DNA of 64,000 bases, taken from NCBI RefSeq assembly GCF_035222485.1, contig NC_085921.1:1550001-1614000 (forward strand), written 5' to 3'. Below are positions 31,936 through 44,372 of this stretch, one piece after another. The position numbers and the translations under genes are program-made. Each line of letters starts with the position of its first letter. Positions within the stretch are counted from its first letter, which is position 1. The stretch is from Podospora pseudoanserina (taxonomy: Eukaryota > Ascomycota > Sordariomycetes > Sordariales > Podosporaceae). The notes under the pieces are model-generated. The model was not told the origin of the DNA and did not search any database. It was given only the letters and a program-made list of their open reading frames with translations.

Positions 31936-34900
31936 GAAGCCAGACGGAGGAGAATGGGTCTGTGACCTCTTGCCCTGTTAGGAGAACGCAAAGCAGAGGA
32001 AGGGCCCGGCTACGGTGAAGCTATGCAATGGGTTGGTGCAACCGAGGTGTAAAGAACAAGTAATGCAGGGCCGGTCCTATAAGGAAACCGAGAGTGCGGG
32101 TGACTGGTGGTTGCTTGGGGCTGATCGTATTCTGCATCAAAAGTCGAAAAGCATCCGAAACGGGAGGGGCTACTTGGTCTGTGTTTAGTATAGTCAAAGA
32201 GGCTCTTGATCCGGCCTCGCCGTGGAGCCACAATCAAGCGTCACGAGCCGCAGTCCGAGGAATGGCTCCGTTTTAATTACAGAAAAGACTATAAAGTTGG
32301 CATGAGAATCGGGTGTCGGATGGTGAGCATGACGATTGGAGGAGTACTGACCAATATGATACAGCGAAAGCGGGCAGCCTCCCAAAGCGCAATTTGTACA
32401 AGTTGAACAGCGAATCGGCAGCCTCGTGAAACAGGCAAGACAATCCGTCGTTAGGAGCGAGAGGACAGAAGGAAGAGTCGAGGCTGGGAGTCAGAGGCGG
32501 TGGTGGTGAGTGTGCGGTTTGCGAGACTGGGCATGGCGACGACGTCCGGGTCTCGATGGCATGTGTCGTTTACCCGCAATGGCAGATGTCAAATCCTCCC
32601 CAGGTTCTGCAGCTGCGGCAGCGGGAGCGGGAGAGACCGCAGCAGTTCCAGCAGCAACGAGCGGCAGCAGCACAAACGCAGACGCCGTTGGACGTTGAGG
32701 GGATCCCCGTATCGGTGGACCAGGGGCAGAGCGGTCAAACCGGCGACCCAGAACTGGCGATGACGGCCCCGTAAAATCAAGACGAAAGCACACTTGGGGG
32801 CTGGGGAGGTCGAGGTGCCAGATGTGGAGTGTCTTTGAAACCCCTGGAGCCGTGACAAGTGGTAGCGTCGCTTCAGATGGCCAGCTCCGGGAGCCAAGTC
32901 GAGAACGGGAGCCGCGGTGGAGTCAAGGGCCGGGCGCGGCGGAAGTCGAAGTGAGGTCAAGAAGCTGAAGCTCACGATGGGATTTGAGGTCGCAGACGAG
33001 GTGAAAGGTGGAAATACCAGGTCGGCTGCCGCCTCATGCAGGGTGAGGTCGGGGAAAGTAAACAAGGGGGGTTTTGAGCCCCGCGTAAGCAGGATTTCGA
33101 ATGTGAGTGTGGGCGGCGGCAATCTAGCCAAGAGTGGACGAGGGCAAAAGCGCAAGATGCATAACCGGGGGTTGGGATCTTGTCTTGTTTCTTGTGCCTT
33201 GTGTTTTGTCTCTTGTCTCCTCTTGTTCTCGAAGCGCTGGAGCAAAAGAGAGGAAGGTAGGAGCAGCACCAGCAGCAGCAGCAGCAGCAAGGAACAACGA
33301 GGGTCCAGTCTCCTGCATGAACGAGTGGACCTGCCTTGGACGCGATGCGATGCGATGGCGGCTTGCTTCGATGGGATGACGCAGATGCAGACGCACCGAC
33401 AGCTGCAACGTCAGGGCAGGGAAGAAAAAAGAGCGACTTGGGACGAAGGGGGGCCCTTCAAATGAGCGACTGATGAACGAGAGAGAGGAAAAGAGGGAAA
33501 AGGAGAGAAGGCAGAGAGAGCAGCAGGCCCAAATGAGTGACGGACAAGGCGTGGTTCGAGATGCAGGATGTTTCTGCAAGGTGAGTTGTCCACCGCCTCC
33601 TCTCTGATGATACGCTGATACGACGACAAAAAGACGCGCTGCTGCTGGGCCCTGGGTCCTTAGACGCGGTTCTGTGGGGGGGAGGAATACGGTCGGAGAG
33701 CCGCAGGCGCCGGCAATCAAGCGCCGGTCGTGTATCAGGAGCCTTCAATGGCAAAAAGAACGGACGACACACGGACGAGATCCAAAGTCGAAAAAAAGAC
33801 GGCGGTGATTTGACTGGTACCGAACATATCAAACAGCAAGATCGAAGGCGGGGGGCAGGGCGGCAGGGCTGGGGCAAGGGGTTATGAGGGTTGGTGTCCC
33901 TTGGGGTAGTTTCTGTTAGTATCACCTGCATATCTCCTGCCATTCACTAACATTTCTGCATTGTTTCATAATTCCCACCACCCAAAAGCGGCTGAGTGAG
34001 ACAGAGCGACGTCCCGATTTTCATTGTGTCTCGGGAACCACGTTCTCGTCGAATATTTTTATTCTCAAGTAACATGGGCCTCACACGATTGGTCTTCGGT
34101 TGCACATACACCTCGTGCTCGTCTTCGTTTTACGCTACAACCAGGATTCAACATCTCGAACTGGACTGGTGATGTAATCACAGGATCCCTTCCCCGCAAT
34201 CATGGCAGCATCGATGGCATACTCGTCTCTGCTCAATTGAGCACGAGACAGATATCAAATCAATCAATTGGACTCCCAGCCACCTCCATTTTCTCTGACG
34301 ACAACAACAACAACAACACACAAAATCAACGCGGGTCCAGCAACCAGCATCGAAAAAAGAAGAGCCAAGACCTGGCCTGGGCATCTGCGGCCACCCCTCA
34401 CTGCTCACCACCTACCACTCAATGGCCAGCATCGCCATCTTTACACAACAGCATGGTACTCCTGACAGCTCAGCGCTGGCTCCCGCTGGCCTCGAAATCG
34501 CCCGTCTCCACACCACTTTCGTTTGCCTCATCAGAAGAAACTGGCGGTGAAGATGGATCAGGCCCCTCGCTCAACCTCCATGGACCACGGCCCGACTGGA
34601 ATTGGTATCCAAAACAGCATCTTTAATCAGCTCCAGCTCCAACAGTAGCTGATAACCGGTCGTCCATCAGGGACACCCTCGGTTTCTCGACCGTCGTTCG
34701 GCCCCCAACCACACCCAACGCGAGCCGCACCCGTTTTGGGACGCTCAGCAGTACGTATAACGCTCCGATCGACCTCGATTGCTTCACTGCTCCGTTACAC
34801 TGCGTCGTACTGGTTGGGCCCTGCAGCCCTATAAAAGCCCGCCGTGGGAAAGAGCCGTCTCTTGTGTTTCGAGTCCCAATATTCCCGGCCGACGTTCGGG

Positions 34901-36219
34901 TAACAAAACCAGGTTGACGAGAAGAGCCTCCTTTTTTGGCTACTAATCATCTATCACTGATTCCCCATACTTTGGGGTCCCGAAGGCGGGAGGCGGTCAG
35001 ACGTGTGAGTGAGTGTTGCACAGCTGCAACCTCTGGTTCTTGGAGCATTCCTATCTCGGAAGCCGCACAAGATCAAGTGATTGAGTCCGAGACTAAGGAG
35101 CCTGCGACTCGGGGGCAGAGCCATCTATTGCTACCGGGGGCCGCTCGCCGTTCGGTCGGGATCCGTGTTTCCATTGGACCGTACGGCACGGCCCAAAGAC
35201 GGGGAATAACCACTTGCTTATGCCGGCCATGTTGCAGTGTGAAGTCGACGTTGGTGAGATAACCCTTCCCTCCGAGTTCCCCTTTCCGGCAGCTTCCATG
35301 GCCTCATCATGCCTTTCAGCCTCTGAGGCGCCGGTGAGAACTTTCAGACTGGCTGTGTTGGGAGGGAGGTGGGGTTGCCGTCGTCCTATGAAAGACTCGA
35401 GGTACCCAGCCTGCAAGGCAGCTGAGGCTGCACCTATCCTCCCGGATGCATACCACCTCGTGCTGCATGGATGAAAAGGTTCCAGCGAGTCAGCGTCGGG
35501 GCCCGGTTAGATTGCGGCAGAGAAAGAGAGGCATACGCAACACGATCTGCCATCTGCAGAACACACACCATTTTCCCCACCGCCGAGCTGAGAGCCGAAG
35601 CTGCAAGCAAGCAAAACGTGGTAGTAGTAGTCAGCCCTCTCCGAAGCCAGGAACAAAAGCTGGATGAGGCCTGCCCTTTGAGGCGATCTGCACGACTTGT
35701 CTTGCTGCGCATATGAGGCGGGAACCATCTCGCCACTGGCTCTTCAGCTGGTTTATCCCCATTTTGTCTGTCCCATCCCACCGCAACACTGCCAGTCCCG
35801 ATATTCCGGTTTGTGGTTGCCTGGGCTTTGGACTCGATGTGGGATGTTATACGAAGAAGGTGAGTTGGAAAGTTGCCAAAAGGTCAGGTCTCATCTATAT
35901 CATCTCACTTTTATTCATGCATACCCTACATTCCATTTTGTGATAGTTGTTTAAAATAGAAACAAGGCGTTCTTTCTTTCTTTCTCTCTCTTACTTTAAG
36001 TTATGTGTCCCCTGTTCCTTCCTATCCCATCCAAAGACTTCACCTCTCTCATCACCAGACACGGAGTACGCACAGTATATTCTCTCTCTCTCTCTCTCCA
36101 TCTCTCTCCACCTTGGGCCAACCTTAACTTGACGTTGCCTCAACCCTCATCCCGCGGACATCCCACGGCCACAACTACCATACATCATATCTGCATCATA
36201 CCACATACAGAGACACAAG
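31936..36219. other. Gene-poor interval of 4.3 kb
   Basis: This holds the promoter of the 14-3-3-like gene (31936-32400) and, further on, only short frames. Two small candidates are an ATG frame at 32556-32774 (72 residues, Gln-rich; contains VLQLRQRERERPQQFQQQR) followed by a GTAAAA donor-like site, and one at 34552-34647 (31 residues, MDQAPRSTSMDHGPTGIGIQ). Neither has a known family; either could be an upstream ORF. A degenerate TCTTGTC heptamer run lies at 33178-33232, and a CT-rich microsatellite at about 36081-36111 precedes the small gene at 36220. Confidence 0.4.
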
Positions 36220-36420
36220 ATGTGTAAATACTACGCCCACGCCTTCCTCTGCAAGCACATCACCTTCTCGTTTGCCACCTTTTGCGACCCGGCCAGCATG
36301 ATCCAGACCCGCTGCGGGGACAGGTCGATATGGCAGACGATCCGCATGGAGGAGTACTGTGACGACTGCAAGGCTTATTACCCAGCACCGTCGTCGGCTC
36401 ACTCGTCAAGGCGGCGGTAA
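36220..36420 (+). CDS. Intact cysteine-rich mini-protein (MC..CKH..C..C family)
   Basis: A 66-residue protein starts MCKYYAHAFLCKHITF, with further cysteines in FCDPASMIQTRCGDR and EYCDDCKAYYP, and ends in a basic Ser/Arg tail. The start context AGACACAAGATGTG matches the second damaged copy at 19.3 kb (GAGACAAGATGTG). The cysteine/histidine order (C, C-K-H, C, C, C-x2-C) agrees with the three broken copies at 18.6-20.2 kb. A CT-rich leader (35970-36115) precedes it. There is no signal peptide, so it is intracellular unless exported unusually. Cys/His spacing suggests zinc binding. The role is unknown. Confidence 0.65.
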   Translation: MCKYYAHAFLCKHITFSFATFCDPASMIQTRCGDRSIWQTIRMEEYCDDCKAYYPAPSSAHSSRRR

Positions 36421-37748
36421 ATCAGTACCACAGAAAGGAAACTAGGGGTCACTGTACCGCATGAATAATAATTTGAAACTACCTTATGAACAACACAAAA
36501 GCAACGCTAGTACGAGACGACATGAGCATGGTATGAGGACAAGACAAAGACACACGACTATGACGGGTACGAATTAGACGACGACGATGACAACGACCGG
36601 CAGATATTCTTTTATTATGGGCGGTGGGCATTAGCGACAGGGTATTGCCTAGACTTTTTTTTTTGTTGTTTTTTTTACCGACACCGGGAACACATACGAA
36701 CGTTGTGATTGGGATGTTATGATACGAGTTTCTTCATGAGATGGGTTATGACAGAACGGGAAATTTGCTGTATGATAAGACACTTGGGACTCCTCTCCAA
36801 CCCTGGTGGTTGAAGGGGGGGAGTATGATGATCACCATTATTATAAAGTTTACACAACAAATATTTTTTCATATATCCCTTTGCCTAAGCTTTTTTCTTT
36901 TTTTTTTTGTTTTGGTTGGTATGTTTACAGTGGGCAGGGCCACTGTTGAGCGTATCTTGCGTGCCCGGGGTTTTCCTGTGTTTTTCTCTTCTTCTTCATT
37001 GACATCATATCCCTTTGTCATCCCGTCTGATTCCCGTGGAGACCCAACACGAGTATACCTCCCGCAGAAACCTCACACACTCAGCATCAACAAAAACAAT
37101 TGACGACTCATCCCTCGCTCCACAATCACTAATCCCACACACCACTCACCTTACCCGACAGCCCGGATATCACCCCTTCCCGAAACTCGGCCATAACACG
37201 TCGTGCTTACTACACAGGTTGTACTGACCTCGCATTTCTTCTCCAACACGAGCAGGTGCTACAGTAATCACCATTCCCAGCAGCTCAAACCCCAACCCAC
37301 AAAATATCACGTCAGAACTTAGACATCGCAGTGTGGTGTGATGTCCCCGATGTTCTTCTGCACGACATAACCGACCACATCACAAAGAAAAAGAAAAAAC
37401 ATCGCTTAGTCTCTCTACCAAACGACAAACCTTCTTTGCCCTCCCATCTCTACCCCTCTCTCCCTCCCCTCCTCTTCTCATCCCCTCATCCCACCCCAGA
37501 TCAGTCCTTATGGCACACACACACACACATACACATACACATATACATCCATCTTCTCACGAATCCAAGGGGGTATATATAAAAAATAAAATTACATCTC
37601 CTTCTTTCCTCCCCCAAAATACACCCAAAAAACAACACATAAAAAAAAAAAACTAACGCCTATACAGAGGTAACCACCCAAACCAAAACCCCTCCCCCCC
37701 AAAAAACCAAAAAACCCAAAAAAAATAAAATAAAAAATAAACCCTACC
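36421..37748. other. Convergent intergenic region with simple repeats
   Basis: 3' flanks of the mini-protein and SCAP genes. T runs lie at 36653-36676 and 36892-36912, an AC/AT-rich microsatellite at 37513-37558, and A/C-rich low-complexity sequence at 37590-37745. No gene is seen. Confidence 0.45.
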
Positions 37749-40700
37749 CTACCCTACCACCCTCACCCCCCCATTCCCCATCGACCCAACCCCCCTCCCA
37801 CCCCCCACCTTCCTCCTCCTACTCGCCAAACCCATCTTCGACTCCATCATCATCATCATCCCACCCCCCAACCCCCCCCCAAACCCATCCCCCAACCCCA
37901 CATCAAAATGCTCATGCCCCACGCTGACAACCTTGACCACATTCCCCAGCGCAACAGCAACGCTCATGTTGCCAAACTTGACCATCGGCCCAACCTCCGA
38001 AATCATGAGCTGCTGCTGATCATTCAGCAGCCCGTCTTCCTCATCCAACAGCCTCGTCTCAAATCCGCATGTACTTTCCGGATGATTCATCACCCACGCC
38101 TCCCACCTCGTCGTTTCTGGCGGATTATGATGGTGGCCGCCATTGGCAGCTTGCTGCTGCTGCTGCTTCTGCTGCTGACTTCCCACCACCCCTCGTCTCT
38201 TCCGCATCATCATCCCACCCGTGTTATTGTTGGAGAGCGACCGTGGTCGGTTTGTCGTCGGCGGGCTTTGCTTCCTTCTAACCCCAAGAATATTCCCACC
38301 CGGAAGAGCCTCCCACACGCCCGGGTTGGGAATCCTTCTCTTCCTCTCCGTGAGCTCCCCAAGCCGTCTGTGGCCGCTGCTTCTCGGATCTGAAGGGCAG
38401 TACGATACAAGATTATCGTCTTCCTTTTCCGGCAGATAAGTTTGGATGACTAGATCCCCCGTTTTTGTGCTGACGTATGATAAAGTAAGTGACGTGAGAT
38501 TTGGCTGATGAGCCCTCATCTGCGGTATGTGCTTCAACGTGCGCGGTTGCATGACCTCGGTCGAAAAGGTGCGAAGGATGGTGGACGACTCGAGATCCAC
38601 GAGGTCGACTGATCGAGACCGCCCGATCAAATACGCAGACAAGGCCGGGATGGGAAGGACGCAGTGGACGTCCCTGGCTTCTCGCTCGCCAAAGTTGACT
38701 TCGGTCGAGACCCATTCGTTCCCCTGCTGCCTAACCAGGTGAACGCAGCTCTTGCGAGAGGCTGTGAGGATGGCTATTGGTGGGTGGTGGTTATTGTTGA
38801 ATGAGTGAGCTGTGTTGGTCAGCAAAAAAAAAAGAAAAAAAAACAAAAAAAAGAAGGGTCACGAGAGAGGTGTTGGTAAAACTCACATTTATCTGGAAAC
38901 TGTACCGCCCAGACGAGTGGTGTTTTGCAGATGGTGAAATCTCTCGACTCGTCGACTTCCAGTTCCATCTCCAGTCCCATTCCGTTCCTCCTCACCAGCA
39001 CCAAGGTCGGCGTTGTACCCGCCCCTTTGTGGCAGAAAAACAATGCTTCTGGCTTATGTCCGCCCAAGTCAATGTCTCTCGTCCCGGCCCACTGCTGTTC
39101 CTCCAGATTCCACAAAAACACCCTTTGCCACGACACCAAAGCCAACCATTTGGACCCATAGTCGATGGCCATGCTCAGCACCGGGAAAGGATTCTCCAAA
39201 GGGCATTCGTGATCCGAGGCGACCCTGTGCCCGGATCCTATTGGCACGTCCCAAACCTGAATAGCACGATCAAGACCAACCGACACCAGCGAACCACCCG
39301 GTGACGCAGCCATCATGACAACATCCAGCTTGTGGCCCTTGGTCAAAGACTTGACAGAAATCAACGGCTCATCGTCCGGATGCTCCGACCCCAAATCTTC
39401 ATACTCGTCCCGGAGAAGATACTTTGTACCCAACAGTATAGCCGCAAACACTAGCATTAATAACACGACGAAATTGGGCACTTCGTGATGCAAAAAGTCA
39501 TACACGGCAGGTAGAAACATGGGCTCTCGGGTGCGAGGGACGCGGTCGGAGCCCTTCAAGACGAAAATGATGGGATCGTACACACGAGCCACGTAGCTGT
39601 GAGCCCATGGCTTGACGACGTTGATGACTTCCCGAGCCGTCTCGTGGTCTTGAAGGCGGAGCCATGAGGTCGGGCTTCTGGCCTGGTGAATATCAATCAG
39701 CAACGACGGCTTCGGAGCGCTTCTAACGGTCCTGTTCCATGGCAAGCTGAAGAGTTGGCTCAGCCACTGCCGGTTGCCTTCTGTCGCATAGTGAGACTGT
39801 GCCGTGAGCACAAAGCAGATGACGACAATGGTTCCGGCAATCCTGGTCGACACTGCGGTTTCGCCAACACGGAGTTGGTTGACCAGTTCCGTCCAGGCTG
39901 ACTTGTTTTTGTCTTTTTCGGAAGACTTGGTGCGCGACAAGAAGGCCTTCTCCAACTCGAGCAGTTCCCTTTGCCTGACATCGACGCTGAGGACAGACAG
40001 CAAAAATGTTGACAGGTAGATGAAGTCAAACACGGTCGCAATCGCAACAAAGGTGCAAAAGGCGGCGACACCCGGGTTCGAATACCGTGATAAACCCAAC
40101 AATATCAGCAGGTTTTGCACTCGGTTGGCGATGGCGATGTGTGCTGTCTCTCCGAAGGCCTCCCCTATCCTGTCACTGTTGCTGATGGTGGAGGACGTCA
40201 TAATGACGGCGTTGATCAGCCGCAACGAGTTCTCCAGACTGATGGCAAGAACCACCAGCGGGTAGGCGTACGAAGGCACTCGAGAAAGATCAATCTTGAA
40301 TATGGCGCAAACCGTGAAGCTCGACACGATGGACGCGGTGATCTGAACGAGTATCGAGACCATGAGCCCTAGCTTGGATTTGAGGGCGCGAAGCTTCCTG
40401 AGATGAAGCAACAGGTAGAACAGCGAGATGGAATAGGCCACCGTCAAAAGTCCCACATCAGGCCACGACAAGGGTCGAAACTGAAACTCGTACAGCTGAT
40501 CTGAAAGGCTCCTGCCGTCCGAAGGGATGATTTTCCACGTATCGCTGCGCTCATTTGCCAGCTCCTCAGCTCTTCTCACCCATCGTCGGCCAACCGGCGA
40601 GTCTCGGAGGTGAATCAGAGTGATGACCAGGGCGTCGGCAGCGACGAGACGGCGCTCTTCGAACCGCTTGCCGCTGAACACAATCGAGTGTCGCAGGGTG

Positions 40701-41390
40701 ACATTGACAGACGTCGACTGAGTTTTCCTGGCATTGACCGTCTCGAGAATGTCCTGGTCGTTTTGGATATTACCTGCTGAGCCGGCCCAATACTGGAGTG
40801 GCGAGTGAAAGAACCACGACTGGTTGGTGAGGCCGTTGATGATATGATAGGCATCTCGCTGGCGGGGAGTCAGGTCACCATCGACGACTTCGGGCTCGGA
40901 TGTCTCGGGCCTGTTTGCTGGTTGGCGGGGGTTGAAGTTGGTGGTCGGTCCCAAAAGCTCATCCTGAAGTTCGAGTGCGCCCAGTAAGACATTTTTCTCG
41001 AGAGCCTTCATATAGCTCCCGTGGACCCAAATTGAGCGCATTATCACATCAGGCTCAACGTCCAACTCAAGAGGCTGAGCGTCAGTCCACACATGGTGTG
41101 GGAGGTTGGACACGCCGCTGGTGATGTTGGTGACATCGGTGGTGTAGAGGAAGGGGAAAATATACAAAAACATGAAAATCAAGGCCGTCGAAGACGGCAG
41201 GACAATTTTGACATGGCTTGCAGCCCATTTTGCATAAAGTTGGAAGGCGACCCGCAGTGGATGTTCTGGTGCGAGCTTAGGGGCATCCGTCGTCCTACGG
41301 CTTGTCAACATCATGCCCGAACGTCTCAGCAATAACATGTAAAGAAACCAGCACATACCCTCGGAAGGGGTAGAGAAAATACCACAGCAT
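37749..41390 (-). CDS. SREBP cleavage-activating protein (SCAP) homologue
   Basis: Three exons (41390-41359, 41300-38887, 38809-37749) give 1168 residues. The tiny first exon MLWYFLYPFRG joins through a 58-nt intron to RRTTDAPKLAPEHPLRVAF, matching the start I recall for fungal SCAPs. A first membrane segment (ALIFMFLYIFPFLYTTDV) is followed by a large lumenal loop. A sterol-sensing multi-span region lies at about residues 290-445 (LLTVAYSISLFYLLLHLRKL, SYAYPLVVLAISLENSLRLI, FDFIYLSTFLLSVLSV). A further span (FVVLLMLVFAAILLGTKYLL) comes near residue 630. The C-terminal WD40 region (LDVVMMAASPGGSLVSVGLD, AIQVWDVP) binds SREBP in the family. SCAP escorts SREBP from ER to Golgi when sterol or oxygen is low. 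A poly-Gln stretch (QQQKQQQQQ) lies in the third exon. Confidence 0.88.
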
Positions 41391-42710
41391 AGTCGCAGAT
41401 CGTTAGGGGGTGGGGGGTGGCGGCCAGTGATGAAGATGGAACCCGTCTGCGGTCCTCCCAGTCCCTGCCAGCAGGAGACCCTGGATCCTTGGGAGTGCGG
41501 GGAGTTGAAGTGAGCCGGCCCGTGAGAGTAGGGGAGTTGAAGGCTATGGGCGACCGGTCATTATTGATTGAGACTCTGGGAACAGGAAGTGACGTGTCGA
41601 GGATGAGGTGAGCTGTATTGAGTTGTTGGCCCCGTCCTCTTCCACTCACTACCAGGCACGAATGAGCGGGCCGAGGGCTCTTGATCGGTTACAGTACGCA
41701 ATAGCAATGCACAACGGTGGATTGAACGCTGCGGGACAACGGACAGGTAGCTTTCTGACCGGGCCGCGAGGTTAGTGATGAGAGTTTGCTAGTGAGAGGG
41801 GGAGCCGTAGATCTGCAAGCTCTGCAAGCTTCCTGTGACGAACTGGAGCTGGAGCTGGTGGTGTCGTGGTGTTTCTTCAAGTAGGTGATCCGTGCTCCTC
41901 AGCGGATGCAGCTCCGGCAGGCAATCTTTGCCTCGAGCGCGGCGAGTTGTTGAGATCGGGGCACTTGAGGGCAGTTGTTGAATGAAATGAATGGACTCGG
42001 GATGGAATGAGGTGTCTGCTGTGCTCTGCTGTGCGTGTTGCTTCTGCTGAGGTGTGGGGGCGGCTCGTTGCTGGGATGAGTGAGTGGATGTTCTGTTCTG
42101 CGGTGATGGGCTCCCGACCCCGTGCGATGGGGAATTCCAAGAATTCGATTTTGAGGCACACCGGTCTCTCAGCTGCTTGGCGTCCTCCCTGGCTCCAATT
42201 AATAAAGATATCCCCATCAAGTACACACTGTGTTCGGCACTGGACGGGAAGCTACACTAAGTACCTTTCAGGGAACGTGATACCCTATCCTTAGATAGCC
42301 CTTAGATAGGACCCCTAATAATTATCGCCCTCAAAAAGACACCAAGCTTTCAATAGAGGGAGGGGGTGAGATGTGTCTCTCTTCTGAGAAAAAAGGCTTG
42401 GAAGACGTAATGCCGATGCCACATCGGGAAAGGGCCGAAGGGTCCCCACAGCGCCCGATACCCGTCCTTGATTTTCACCGTCGACCGACAGCTTCTGTGG
42501 GTCGAAATCGTCGATTCGGTCCCAAAAAAGCGAAAGCTGAAGACGCTTTTGGGAGGTTGGAGTTGACCATTATCCCGCTAACGATTGGCCTGTGGGTTTT
42601 ACCTCTTTTGTGTCCCCCTCGCCGCCGCCGGCAGGTTTTTGAAGCCGTTTTTCGTTGGAGAGGCGTGACAGTTAATTATTGATGCAAGGGCAATTGTATC
42701 AAGTAAAATA
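41391..42710. promoter_or_regulatory. SCAP promoter side and shared upstream region
   Basis: Long intergenic sequence between the divergent SCAP (-) and JmjC (+) genes. A GATA-type cluster CCTTAGATAGCCCTTAGATAGG (two TTAGATAG units 11 bp apart, 42290-42310) stands out. No gene is seen. Confidence 0.4.
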
Positions 42711-42714
42711 ATTC

Positions 42715-42830
42715 CAAAAAAAAAAAAAAAAAAAAAAAAAAACATTAAAAAAAACACTAAAAAAAACATTAAAAAAAAACATTAAAAAAAAACATTAAAA
42801 AAAAACATTAAAAAAATCATTAAAAAATAA
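42715..42830. repeat. A-rich tandem repeat, unit about 13 bp (CATTAAAAAAAAA)
   Basis: A run of about 26 A is followed by about eight imperfect CATT/CACT-plus-A7-9 units. It lies about 230 bp upstream of the JmjC gene start, in its promoter. Poly(dA) tracts exclude nucleosomes. Confidence 0.75.
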
Positions 42831-43058
42831 GAAGACATCAAGGTGCTCGTGTGTCTGTCTGTGTCTGTAACTTTGTGTCCCCTCCCCTCCGTGCTTGCAA
42901 TCCCACCGCCACACTGTGCTGCCCGCAAACCAACCATTTTTCAAGGTAACTTTATGCATGTGAGATCCAATTAGGCCTCACGGGCGTCATGTCACATATT
43001 CACTCACCACTCATAATTACCCTCGTTAGCTTAAACATCCCTAACTGCCACTTACAAG

Positions 43059-44278
43059 ATGGATGGTGGCCTTATCGAGGATGAATCTCACAACCCAGAC
43101 CCCATAGCAGAACTCATCGAAAACTACAATGAGCTCAACAGCTCCGTCATCGAAGAGCTAGCCGAGGAGCCAAGTCCCCTCGAGTTTATGAGATATGTCG
43201 CCAAAAACACCCCTTTCGTCGTACGAGGCGCCGCCAGGGACTGGAAAGCCACCAAAGAGTGGAATGTCAACTTTTTGAAAGACTTTCTCAAACACGAGAC
43301 GGTGAATGTAGCCGTGACGCCTCACGGGTATGCTCTCCTTGCTACTTCGCATAAATCTCATACTAACCTCCCTCAAGCAACGCAGACGCCCCAACACCAC
43401 ACCCCACCCCATCCTCCCCCCTCGTTTTCGCCCAACCCCACGAAGAAGACCAGCCCTTCCCCGTCTTCCTTGACTACCTCACCACCCAGTCCTCCCTCCC
43501 AGCCGGCGGTGAGCCCATCGGCGAAGTGAGATACGCCCAGACCCAAAACGACAACCTCCGGCATGAATACCTCCGCCTATTCTCCCATTGCCTCCCCTCC
43601 ATCCCCTTCGCCCGGATAGCCCTCGACCGGGACGCCGACGCGATCAACCTCTGGATAGGAAACCAGCACTCCACCACCGCCCTCCACAAAGACAACTACG
43701 AAAACATCTACGTCCAGATCCGCGGCCGGAAACATTTCGTCCTCCTCCCGCCCATCTGCCACCCCTGCGTGAATGAGCGGTTGCTTCCCTCGGCAGTCTA
43801 CTCACGCAAGACCACTTCCCCAACCGAAGCAGCCAATAAGGAGGAGCCGGCATCATCACCAGAAGCAGATGGGTCTGCATCTTCACCCTCATACCTAGAG
43901 CTCAAAGTCTCGGAGCAAAAAGTCCCCTTCCCAACCTGGGATCCCGACCGCCCTTTTAAAAACGAAACAGAATACTCCTGCCTCGCCTGCCCTGTGCGAG
44001 CCAGTTTAAATCCAGGGGACATGTTATATCTTCCCGCGTTATGGTACCACAAGGTGGCCCAGAGCGTCGACAACGAAGGGGTTTGTGTAGCAGTCAACTA
44101 CTGGTACGACATGGACTTTACCGGGCCCCTCTACCCCCTAAGCACATTTGTTCGTTCAGTCTACAAAAAAGAGTTGAGGGGAGAAGAGGAGGAAAAGGAG
44201 GAGGAAAAGGAGGAGGAAAAGGCAGTGAATGAGCAAGACCTAGTTGATAATGCTGAGCAGCACCTACGCTTGACATAA
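43059..44278 (+). CDS. JmjC-domain 2-oxoglutarate oxygenase, JMJD7-like
   Basis: Two exons (43059-43327 and 43378-44278) give 389 residues. The 50-nt intron (GTATGC..ACTAAC..CAAG) restores VAVTPHGNADAPTPH, a block typical of JMJD7. N-terminal features are PLEFMRYVAKNTPFVVRGAA and WNVNFLKDF. The Fe(II) site is visible as His193-x-Asp195 (LHKDNYENIY) and His314 (LWYHKVAQS), with NPGDMLYLPALW between. JMJD7 enzymes hydroxylate a lysine in the translation GTPases DRG1/2, and a peptidase activity has also been claimed. Here the role is inferred by family. A Ser/Glu-rich insert (about residues 245-285) and a Lys/Glu tail (EEEEKEEEKEEEKA) are extra. It is convergent with Spb1 with under 100 bp between stop codons. 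Confidence 0.88.
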
Positions 44279-44372
44279 ATCACCAAAAAAATTGTAAAAA
44301 ATCACATGCAAATGACTTCAACATATGCCTGATATATCCCAGGTATACACATTTTCCCAACCATTAAACCCC

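Noticed and set aside
32500-33290. Overlapping frames on both strands suggesting a gene
   Set aside because: No conserved motif; CAG/CTG and CT-rich simple sequence explains the open frames. The 72-residue + frame is noted only as a weak candidate.
34024-34626. 200-residue frame upstream of the mini-protein gene
   Set aside because: It includes a low-complexity Asn run from CAA repeats, has no domain, and other frames there hold upstream-ORF-like ATGs.
37737-37760. CCCTA repeats resembling telomere sequence
   Set aside because: Only about three units, overlapping the SCAP stop codon; the fungal telomere unit is CCCTAA.
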